Source: Aporrectodea caliginosa (lineage: Eukaryota > Annelida > Clitellata > Crassiclitellata > Lumbricidae). Taken from it: 64,000 bases of DNA. Both the position numbers and the translations under genes were made by a program. Position 1 is the first letter of the stretch, and the number at the start of each line of letters is the position of its first letter. The stretch covers positions 761,001 through 825,000 of the forward strand of contig JACEVL010006441.1 in the NCBI GenBank assembly GCA_020284085.1. The letters run 5' to 3'. A model generated the notes under the pieces. It had not been told where the DNA came from. It saw only the letters and a program-made list of their open reading frames with translations, and ran no database searches. Shown piece after piece: positions 32,830 through 43,141 of this stretch.

Positions 32830-34360
32830 TGCTTTTGGTAGCAGTTTAACCCTTTAACGACGAGAGGGATTAATTTTTCTTGCATTTTAGTACACACTCA
32901 TCGTTAAAGTGTTAAGCGACAGTTTGACATTACTCAATAACATTACTGTGATGTCTGTGGGCTTGTAATGTCTGTTTGTGGTTAAGTTATACTTTCCATG
33001 TGTAATGTGTCACACATGTGCTTTGATCTGCATCACTTTCTTTTGCACCAAAATGTTTTAAGTATTGAGATTTACTGTCTTCATGAGACTTCGATTTCTG
33101 TGTTGGAACAGAGTTTCAGTGTGAACACATGTCTTGGCTTTTGTGTCTTTAACGGGGGAGGGGTTAAACCTTTTAAATTTTTATGGAGTAAATTCTATAG
33201 CTCGTTTGTTGGTTTTTGAAAAAAAAATCAATTGCCATTTCTTTTACAGGTATGTACAAATGTATGCGTCTCGATATGTGTAGCTCCTGTAAAAAGCCTG
33301 ACAAAGATCCTGAGAGGTGGCTATCTCATACATCTATGGAGGTGTCTCCAATTTAAACTAAAATTGTATCTTGTGCTGCGTCATGCAGAGTAGTGAGGAT
33401 TTCAGTGGAAGTGTAGTACCAATCTTTTGAATCTGTTAGGTGTTCAGTATTCATGAATGGCGCTTATATGTTCTGGTTGGTGCTGATAGTCTTCATGAAC
33501 CGTATGTCTTGAAATGGAGACAAACTTTGTAGTGTTGTTGTTGTGATCTTTAACAAAACTTTGAAGACCAAGTGATCCTTGAAATTGCCTTCTTGTTCTG
33601 CATAATGTTGAATATTTACAGCTATAGTTTGACATTTGAAATAACAGTAATAATAATAAATAAATAATAATAAAAATAATAATAAAAATCTAGCTACCTC
33701 CAGCATCTTGAAATTGCAGTTCAGTGCTCTGTAGCTGTTGCCTTCCAAGGCACATTTGCTATGTTTGAACTTGACAAGATTCTGCTGTTCCAGATTAATT
33801 TCTTCAAGACCTTTTTATATCCTGTGGCATCTTTCTACCAACACTGCTAATAATATTAAGAACAATAACATTGAGATTAATAAAACTGCTACATGTCAAA
33901 CTTAAATAAGAGGCAAATGCCAAACTACTTGCATTCATTTAATAAATGTAAAAATCAAATGTGCAAGAGGCTGTGTGCTAATATGAACCATGTAAAGATG
34001 CATATAATGTCCACAACTAAAGATTTACAGCATTTAGGTGTTTTTTTAGTCCACGATATATAGTGGTCGTGTCAGTAGCTTCACTTCTCTACACTTAACA
34101 CTTCATTTATTCAGATTCATAGCATTTGGCAATTTAATTTACATGAAATTGAAAAATATTACATGCTTAACACCTCATTTATTCAGATTCATAGCATTTT
34201 GCAATTTAATTTACATGAAATTGAAAAATATTACATGCTTAACACCTCATTTATTCAGATTCATAGCATTTTGCAATTTAATTTACACGAAAATTGAAAA
34301 ATGTTATAGACACTAGTGAAACGATCTACAGGATAAAGACAAAACGCTAAAACACCTGAT
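32830..34360. other. Intergenic DNA with a 72-bp tandem repeat
   Basis: No gene was seen. The interval 34094-34309 contains three 72-bp units (CTTAACACCTCATTTATTCA...). A short AAT-rich tract lies at 33645-33690. Confidence 0.6.
34094..34309. repeat. Tandem array, three 72-bp units
   Basis: Units start at 34094, 34166 and 34238 with TTCAGATTCATAGCATTT in each. Divergence is low. Confidence 0.9.
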
Positions 34361-34373
34361 CTAGTCATCCCAC

Positions 34374-35039
34374 ATTGGAAAGACAAAGAGTATGAAGATA
34401 AGCCGAGAGGAAGGAGATGTAACAGAGAAAATAAAAATCAACGGTGAGGAGGTGGAACAGGTGAAGAGCTTTTGTTACTTGGGAAGCATGATAACAACAG
34501 ATGCAAGGAGCCACAACGATGTGAAACGAAGAATAGCCCTGGGAAAAGATGCATTTATGAAAAGAGGAGAATTGTTGAGAGGAGGATTAAACAAAAGTCT
34601 AAAGAAAAGACTGGTCAAAACACTGGTATGGAGTGTGGCGCTGTATGGGTCAGAGACCTGGACCATCAGGAAAGAGGATATGAAGAAATTAGAGGCTTTT
34701 GAAATGTGGATTTGGAGAAGGATGGAGAAGGTGAGCTGGACAGAGCATATATCGAATGAGGAGGTCCTACAAATGGTTGATGAAAAGCGATCGCTAATAA
34801 CAACAATAAGAGAAAGACAGAAGAACTGGGTGGGGCACGTATTAAGAGGAGACTCCCTCCTGAAAGAAATCATAGAAGGGAGAATGGAAGGGAAAAGAGG
34901 GAGAGGAAGACCGAGGCAGATGATGCTGGGATGGATGACCAACGGATACAGCGAACTAAAGGAAAAAGCACAGCACAGAGAAGAGTGGCGTCATTGGAAG
35001 TTGGAACCTGCCGAAGGGCAGAGAACTTAAAGAAGAAGA
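34374..35039 (+). mobile_element. 5'-truncated RTE-like LINE insertion with 11-bp target duplication
   Basis: The element is bounded by the direct repeat AGTCATCCCAC at 34363-34373 and 35040-35050 and ends in a short (AAG)n tail. Almost its whole length is the C-terminal ORF described next. The intact frame and exact duplication indicate a recent insertion. Confidence 0.9.
34392..35030 (+). CDS. LINE reverse-transcriptase C-terminal fragment (212 aa, intact frame)
   Basis: The frame encodes motifs typical of endonuclease/reverse-transcriptase LINEs of invertebrates: VKSFCYLGSMITTDARSHND, LYGSETWT, EAFEMWIWRRMEKVSWTEH, NWVGHVLRGDSLL and KRGRGRPR. These lie C-terminal to the polymerase palm. 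The frame is already open at the insertion boundary (34374), so the first ATG at 34392 is not a true start. The fragment lacks the endonuclease and catalytic domains and cannot be autonomous. Confidence 0.85.
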   Translation: MKISREEGDVTEKIKINGEEVEQVKSFCYLGSMITTDARSHNDVKRRIALGKDAFMKRGELLRGGLNKSLKKRLVKTLVWSVALYGSETWTIRKEDMKKLEAFEMWIWRRMEKVSWTEHISNEEVLQMVDEKRSLITTIRERQKNWVGHVLRGDSLLKEIIEGRMEGKRGRGRPRQMMLGWMTNGYSELKEKAQHREEWRHWKLEPAEGQRT

Positions 35040-35198
35040 AGTCATCCCACTAAATACTAATGGTAAATTTATGCAGTCCAACATATACATAAGATTGCTG
35101 GCATTTATCAATTAAAAAATACTTCAATAGGGGTTTTGTCTAGATAGGTTGAGAATTTATTGGCTTTGAACTATGAGATAGAGATAATATACTAATTC

Positions 35199-35441
35199 TC
35201 AAATGGCGCTTATAAGGACCAAGTCTACAGATTTTTCAAGGATAAATGCATTGGTATCATCTGGAAAAAGTGAGAATTTCAATACTACAGAGGTTGCTGA
35301 TAAATCATTTATATAAAGTAAGAATAGTAGAATATCGATCCTTGAGTGAATATTCCTATACACTGTATGTGCAAGTGCAATCTTTAAAGTTAACATACTG
35401 GATGCTACCATGTAGTAAGAAAACCAGTAATAACTGATCAT
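35199..35441 (-). pseudogene. LINE reverse-transcriptase palm fragment
   Basis: The minus frame reads FLLYINDLSATSVVLKFSLF followed by PDDTNAFI. This resembles the LYINDLP...FADDTN region of Jockey/CR1-type reverse transcriptases, with the catalytic Ala replaced by Pro. Short and isolated. Confidence 0.65.
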
Positions 35442-37135
35442 TGTAGGATTTCCATACCATATGCCTATCCATAATATTTCCTAGCAATTTAACACTGTAC
35501 GGCAGAACAACAGAATATTATCAATAGCACTGGTAAATGTTGAGGGTGGCACTTGTAGGCAATACATTTAAAGAAAGATCACAGAATATGATTTTTTAAG
35601 AGTTGAGAATGTATTCTTTGGCTGTTGTTACTTGTCCTGTTCATTTTGCAAATCAGTTAATCATACACAGAATTTCCTTGATAGTTCTTTCATGTTTAAA
35701 CTTTTCTAGTGACCAAGTCTGCATTTTGGGAGTTATTTTGCAACTCCACTATAGATTCCGCATGCAACTACGATTAATTCAGGCTAGTCCTTCCTTCCTT
35801 TAGTCTCCACCAAGACAGTGTTGACCTTCAGACCTACATATGCAGCTGGAATCTTGGATTCAATGAGACGGGAAGGATAGTGTGGAGTGGCGTAAAATGT
35901 CCATCACAGAGAGATTCTATGACCAATTGGCCAGCTGTTGACAGATACCTGTTCTGCACAGATCTTTTGTTTGAGAACTGGATGCTGCATCTCATTTTAT
36001 CCGCAAGAGGCTGGAAAATGATATTATATGTGCTGCAGATTTCACCAGCTGTTGTCGTTCCTCTTCCTCAGCACAATAGGGTCCATGAACATGATGCTAT
36101 CTGTCACCTCTGAATGTGTTTGCAGGAGCCCACCAATGGAGACCGTTAGTTATCTAAGCACTGCTGACTTACTGATGAACTATTTGTTCTAACCGAACTT
36201 CAACACCGTATAGATTACTGGTAGTATAAGCAGCACTTTGTGAGGTAGTTAAAAGGCACTATATCAAGTGTTTAAATAACTAACTAAATGATTTGTAACC
36301 AAGTATGAATTTCGACAACTGGGCTCTAAGTCTAAATGTAATTTAATTGGAATGTAATTGAACATTTATATAGCACCCCTTCAAGATATCTAATCAGAAG
36401 TGCTGTCTGTGCTAACCTATATGATGTTTAATGGCATTACAAACAAACATATTACATCAGTTAGCAAACCAATGCACAGTAAGCTGAAAGAGTCACCAGT
36501 GGTAGGGGCACGCACACATGTGGAACCAACCAATGGATTCCCGATGAGAACTGTCCGATGACCTGGATGTTCAGAGTATCTGGACCAAGTTGCGTCGACA
36601 GAGTAGAGCGGCAACAGGTGACAGCGATTGCACACATGAAGACGCTGCCAACAAGCAGTTCCTCGCTGGTGAAAGACGACACACGTCCAGCTAGCCGTCA
36701 AGTCACAAGGAGTACGCAGAAAAGGCATTCGTCATGTGTCGGTAGGTAGATTGAAGAGCCATCAGTGACTAACAGTCGACGTCACTCCAATTGCCCGTAT
36801 CGGTCGTCCTCCACAGAGACGAAAACACTTGGCTACAGGCGGCATACACGTTCTGTATGGCTCAAACTCCACCATACATCAGAAGGATGGGCTTGATGCA
36901 GTCACATGGAACAAGGCGACTTGCAAACAAAATATCTCTTAAATGTACAAAATCCTTGGCAAAACCGACAAATATGTCTGGTACACAAACCTAGCACCAG
37001 AAAACTAAACTCCAACATGTTAGAAGTTACTGAGCAAATTCTGCATTTAGATAAAAAAAATATCCGTTGAAATGATGCAGAAGATCAGTTGATCAGTCGA
37101 CCGACATGGCCGATGACATGCACAGTGTCACTGTC
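35442..37135. other. Intergenic DNA with a minus-strand LINE/SINE tail
   Basis: The segment 36355-36400, read on the minus strand, is TTGAAGGGGTGCTATATAAA, the conserved non-LTR 3' tail. The minus ORF at 36417-36728 may be its degraded coding end, but I see no diagnostic motif. Otherwise non-coding. Confidence 0.5.
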
Positions 37136-37139
37136 TTAA

Positions 37140-38172
37140 CCCTTTCGCTGCCAGGTATTTTTGCGGTTTCCGGTACCCCCTGTGCCAGGCATGGAAGCGT
37201 ATTATTAGCGTGATAGAATGTCTATATATTGTAACTTCCAGTCTTCACAATGTTAATATTTCTTGTGCACAACACTAATAACATATTTACATTCTGCATT
37301 CTATGGATGTAGAATACTGTTTACTTCCAAAACTTGTGTTTCGAATGGTATAGTTCAAAGCAATTGTCAACACATAGTCCCGGCTTCGATGGACACTTGG
37401 TGCATGTGTAACGACTCTCACGACGAATCTTACTTTTCTTGTAGCAGACCTTACAGCGTTTCATTGCTTTTGTCTGTTGACAAACAAGGGGAATTTTAGT
37501 GGGAAAGTGACGTTCTGTGAGGCGCAACACATTTTCACACGGCATAAATTCCGACGAAGACGGATCATCATGAGCGTCTCTTTGAAGAAGCTGTTGTATG
37601 ACTTCGTTAGTAAACTCCAAGTATTACAACTTCGGTTGGGGGTGTGATTTCTTGTACAGAATGTGGGCATTTAGCATGGCAAGCTGTAACAAATGAATTC
37701 CCAGCTTTTTATACCAGACCATTGTCTTCCTGGTAGCATCGTACGGCTCCAATAGCTGATCCGACTTCGGATCCATCATCGTCGCCGTCACTACTGTCGT
37801 GTTCGTCATCTGACACCAGTAACTTTTTCAACACTTCTGCAGTCGTATATTTCGCTTTACTCATTTTATAATACAATATTACACGCTTCTACATAAAAAC
37901 CTAACAATAACAATTTATCAACTCACTGGAAAACAACGTCATCCCTACACAGCACAGCCAGGCCGAAAATACCGCGGGAAAAAAATTTTTTGTAGCCCAA
38001 AGTTGCCTACAGGCATCACATGTGTTCCTGCAGTGCCATCCACACGACTTCAGTACTATACCCGCAGTGCCACGCTTTCAATGCAGTCAACATAAAATTG
38101 ACGTCTACAAGGCACAGTGAGCACCTAGTCAGCATGACGTCTTAAGACGTCATGTAAGGCACTGCCAAAGTC
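37140..38172 (-). mobile_element. piggyBac-like element with internal deletion
   Basis: TTAA at 37136-37139 is followed by CCCTTTCGCTGCCAGG, a typical piggyBac-type end. The other end near 38172 (GACTTTGGCAGTGCC on the minus strand, next to TTGA) is a diverged copy, so this boundary is approximate. Subterminally, 38133-38154 is a perfect 22-bp palindrome centred on TTAA (core GACGTCTTAAGACGTC). The transposase relic lies inside. Confidence 0.65.
37321..37864 (-). pseudogene. piggyBac-like transposase pseudogene, start fused to C-terminus
   Basis: An ATG at 37864 opens MSKAKYTTAEVLKKLLVSDD followed by an acidic stretch, as at the N-terminus of PGBD-type transposases. The sequence then jumps, out of frame, to the C-terminal region: DATRKTMVWYKKLGIHLLQL and AMLNAHILYKKS (37624-37809). 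The cysteine-rich tail CKVCYKKSKI...CTKCPSKPGLCVDNCFELYH lies at 37321-37560. The central DDE catalytic domain is absent, so this is an internally deleted, non-functional copy. Confidence 0.85.
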
Positions 38173-38326
38173 TTGACTTGCATTGGAATGCCGTCTCTCC
38201 TCTCTAGTGTTGAATGCTACTTTGGAAGTCTTGCCTTACTGATATGCAAATCTGCTGTTCTTTACTTATGCAAACGTAGTTAGATGTACATTGTACAATT
38301 GTACATGTAGTTAGAAAATATTAGAT

Positions 38327-39255
38327 CTACAATGTTGTATCATTTAAGCAATAGATATCAATTTTTCTCCCATGCTGGTGTATTACCAGTAACTGCTTTT
38401 TGTCTCTACAGTACGACAGCTGGGTTGGCTTATCAATGCCGTGGTCATTTGCTGTAAGAAGAACTTCATAAGTGTCGAGCTGTGGATCAACAAGGATCAC
38501 TTTACTGTTACTGTTGCTTGCCACCAGCACTCGACCGTACGAGCCCATCTCCAGATAGACTGGTTGAACCAGTGGCTCTGATTGGTCTCTTGGGTCAAAA
38601 TGATGGAAATAACGTACAATGTCTCCGCTTCGTGTTACTTCACTTATGCCACTGAACTTTCTGTAGCCATAGCTAATTAGAAAATGTCCCCTTTCAGTCT
38701 CAGTGGCATGATGAGGGTCTTTGATCTGAACAGCCACAGGATGAAAGCGACGTTGAGGTGGAACAACGTCTGTGTCTCCTTTATAGACATCTAGATGGCA
38801 TAGGTTTGGCTTTTTGTGGTTGTCATATTTAAGAAGAAGTAAATGTGCTTTACTTGACACTGACAGCGACATTATTTCTTCACATACGTTGTTGTCCTCT
38901 GATACATCATACAAGTTTGATTCATCCAACCATAAAAAAACCTTTTCAGTTGGATTGATCTTCCAAATGGACCAGCTTTCATGGCCATCTTCATTAATAC
39001 AAATTCCACCTACATCAAGAACGTAGAGACATTTTGTTCTGTGGCATGCAGCTAAGCATTTTGGTTCAATAATTTCTTCAAGGTCAATTCGACTGATTGA
39101 TCTCTGATCCTGGTAGACTTGGATTAAGGGGAAATCTGGAAATTTAATCAAGGCATAGATTTTGTCATCCAGTTGTGCTGCACCCAAAACTGACTGTTTC
39201 TGTCTTGTTGCAATATGCAATCTTGTTTGACGATGGATGGTAACTGGGCAAGTGA
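38327..39255 (-). CDS. F-box/CARD/propeller gene, exon 6 (beta-propeller, stop)
   Basis: The acceptor is TTTTTTGTCTATAG. The 308 residues show repeated blade-like units: LDDKIYALIKFPDFPLIQVY, CLAACHRTKCLYVLDVGG, GHFLISYGYRKFSGISEV, YGRVLVASNSNSKVILVDP and DKKQLLVIHQHGRKIDIY. They end in TAG. The repeats match the diverged NHL-type propellers of TRIM-like invertebrate proteins. Confidence 0.85.
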
Positions 39256-42200
39256 CTATAGACAAAAAACCAAACAGATAAGTAACAAAACAACTAGCAG
39301 CTGAAATAAAATAAAGGCCATAATGCGCAATTGTAATTTTTTTGTGCGAGTGTTATTTTCCAAGATGGCGGCCAATATGGCCACCAAAACACAAGAATAT
39401 GTATACCTCAGCTCATATTTTTGTTTTTGCTGCCATATTGGCTGCTATCTTAGAAATTAACACTCGCACACTATTGCTGCTACCATAAATCGAATCCTGG
39501 ACCTTGAAAATATGAAACTGGACCCTTAATTTGTTATTCTAGCTTACCTATGAGATGAGATATAGGCTACATATTTCTGTGTTTTGGTGGCCATATTGGC
39601 CGCCATCTTGGAAAGTACACTCTTCAAAATTGTTGCAACTATTAGAATTCAACTCCATGGTAGATTCCACACTTTATTTCTGATTGCAGATTACATGAGC
39701 TAATATCTGTCAAAAATACATCTTCATTATCAACAAAAAAATTACGACAACGAAGACGACGTGGGGCAAATTTTTACCCTATGACACTTTTGACTCAGAA
39801 ATCTTTTTCCCACAACATGACATTGTGATGGTTTTGGTGTCAGAATATGTCAAAGGTCGAAACTTGTAAACACATGGAACGCCAAATTATACCTACCTAA
39901 AGTTGTTCTGCAAACATCCAAGCTCCACTGAGGACATTATTTGCTCCGCTCCGTCCTACAAAGGTTAAATTCCCTCCTTGCACCTGTTCATCCTACTTGG
40001 CTATTATATCAGTTTGTTCTTATTACTCATTTGTTTCAAATTGCTTATTCACATCAGGCTGTTCTTTCAATTGGCAGATTGATCTTCTGGATGCTGACCT
40101 GATTACAGATTGGTTTTGAAGCACCATCATTGGTTGATGCCTTGTGTATTAGACTCTGGTGCTATAGAAGTTGCTAATTAATAATAAATAATTATGTTAA
40201 CACTATTTTAACACTCACCGACTTTCCTTTCGAACTGTCTCAAGTTTGAACTGAACAGCGGAGGATCAACCACACGTGAACGTCTCTCCACAGGAGGAAA
40301 GCACTGGAACAGAGCAGTCAGTCTATCAAAAACAAAATGATTGTCTCTTAACTTCTGAAGACCGGCCTCTGAATGACACCAGAACCAAATTTCTATGCCT
40401 TTTGTTCCTTTAGCTCCAAGAATCTCAATGTCAAATCTCCTTAGACTGGAAAGCTCCATTTCCAACGGATGAATTCTTTGTTTGTCTTTATTCTGCAGTT
40501 GGTTTAAACTTTTCACCAACTGCTGCTTTTTTCTGCTCCAGTGTGAGTAAGATATCTTTGATAATTTCAACTTTACTGTTGCTAACAGAAATAAAACATC
40601 CTGTTACATAATTCCATTACTGTAATAAACAAGCAAACTTATACATGTAAAGTTTGTTTATCATGAGAGTCAAAAATTCTAATTGTCATAGTGATCAATA
40701 ACTTGCATACGTTAAAACAAAACGTGGCCATTTCATGGAGATGTCCTGACAACAGATATTCCCAGATTACATCAAATGCAAGGAAGTGCTGTTGTAGAAC
40801 ATTAGAAAGTTTTGTTGGTAATCTGATAATCCTCAGCCTTTAAGGTTCATTAGATCTGCTCTGATAAATTCAATCTTTAACTCATATGATGCAATTTCCA
40901 GGTGTTTTATATTAAAATCATACATAATCACTATTTAACATATTGTGGTCACATGTATCATCTATACATTTTCAATTTAAATTCTCTATGCTTATAAATA
41001 CTTAAATATAACTACTTTTTATGAACAAATCATGGTAAGTGGAGATGAATACTATTTTTCTGTTTTCATCAAACATTGTCACCCTTGCCCATTGGGTGTA
41101 TGCACATTATAAATTGTATAAAAAGGTCTTTGTTTGCCCAGTTTAAATATTCAACTAACAATTGTTCTTCCAGATGCTAGCAAACAAGAAAGCTTCATTT
41201 AACCTTTTACTCAAAATAGTCTGGGCAAAGTGACTGGGAAACCAATGCAGCTCATCGTTAACGTGTTAAGGGTTATGAAAAGTAAGTAAGTAAGTATATT
41301 CTTTAATATAACCAGAATGTAAGCTATGATCAACATATTTATCAGCCATATCACGTGACATATACATAAATATAAATTTTGATTGACTGATTTAATTGAC
41401 ATAACAGCAGTTATTCTGTTGAACAGCTATGTAAGTCAACCAATGGAATAAAAACAAGTGCAATATAACTTGAAAAATAATGTTGTTGTCTGTGTTGTTA
41501 ACAATTTAAACAAATTTATAGCATACTTCAAACTTATGTAATTTTTCCAAATGTTGGTACATGGTGCTCATATTTGTCTGGTATATTTATCATGCTGTTC
41601 CCAAGATATCTGCCAATTTTCACTTAAGTAGGAACATCGATAGTACTGATCTAGAATTAGTGCAATCTAGTGGTATCATTTCTACTGTGGGTAAACAATA
41701 ATAATTCTGGTAATGATAATCTGTAACTACCTCCTCCTTTTTCTATGACTCCAGCAACAAGGTTTTGTCTACTTCGTCGTAAGCACTCGATGAAAGACAG
41801 GTACCAATGGTGGTCAAAAGACCTGCTCAGACTGTAAAGTTCTTCATTTCTGTCTCGCTTTGAGCTCAGACTGTTGATGTGTTTAGCTTCTTCACTTGTT
41901 AGGCATCCAACCATTTGTAGTTGGCGGATGAAGTTAACAGTCGGCTGAATGTGTTCTCTGAGAAACAGTCTGTTATTTCTGACAATTGCCCTTTGTTTGC
42001 CAGTGTGTGAAAAGTAGACTATAGAAATACAGAACAATATGACTCGCTAATTCAAGACATAAATTTGTTAATCTATATCAATTTATTCAAATATATATAT
42101 ATAAATACAAATGTAAAAATATATATGTATGAACATAAACAATAAATGATACCATTATTTATGTATGCATATATAAATATAATTATATATATATATAAAT

Positions 42201-42277
42201 TATATATATATATATAAAACACTGAATAGGGTATTATCTATGGTACTCATGATTATATTCTACACCATAGCTATGCT

Positions 42278-42312
<35 letters not shown>

Positions 42313-42936
42313 TATTCCACACCATAGCTAGCTTTCTTATATATATATATATATACCAGTATATATTGTTATATAGTGCTACCTGTTATAAGACATTGAA
42401 TACAAATGCACAGAGACATTGGTAGATAGATATTTAAAGATGCCTTGAACTAACTTGAATATTGATGCATTGCCATATATGAAGACTGAAGACAGGGATT
42501 ATATCACTAGGCTATCTCAAGCATGACCGGTGCATTATACAGGAGTGGCAGTGTGGACTGTCCTATATAAGCTGGAAAAGTAGGCTAACCCATAGTTTGG
42601 CATTAGTTCCTAGGCCTAGAAGATATGTGAGATCTCAAGTTGTATACCTGGTAATTAAGTTAGACTAAGTTTAGCTACTTAAGTAAATAGCAGTCTGTGT
42701 GTAGTCTTTAAGACCCACCACAGGGCTTGGAGTTGGTTGTGTTTGTTTTTCGTGCTGGACTGAAGAACTGCTCGTCTGCAGGTTGTGTGTGTCTTGCTCC
42801 TCTTAAAGTTGAGAATACATTTTATGATATGACATGGGTGTTTGTCCTCATATTTAAGTGGTAAAACATAATATATATATATATATATATGTCGAGATCG
42901 AGATCAATCGAGAGAGAGATCGAGATCAATCGAGAT

Positions 42937-42973
<37 letters not shown>

Positions 42974-43089
42974 AAAGAGAGAGAGAGGAGAGAGGGAGAG
43001 GAGAGGAGAGGAGAGGAGAGGAGGAGAGGAGAGGAGAGGAGAGGAGAGGGAGGAGAGGAGAGGAGAGGAGAGGAGAGGAGAGGAGAGGG

Positions 43090-43141
<52 letters not shown>

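Noticed and set aside
34475..34942. 155-codon minus-strand ORF
   Set aside because: Antisense shadow of the intact LINE C-terminal ORF.
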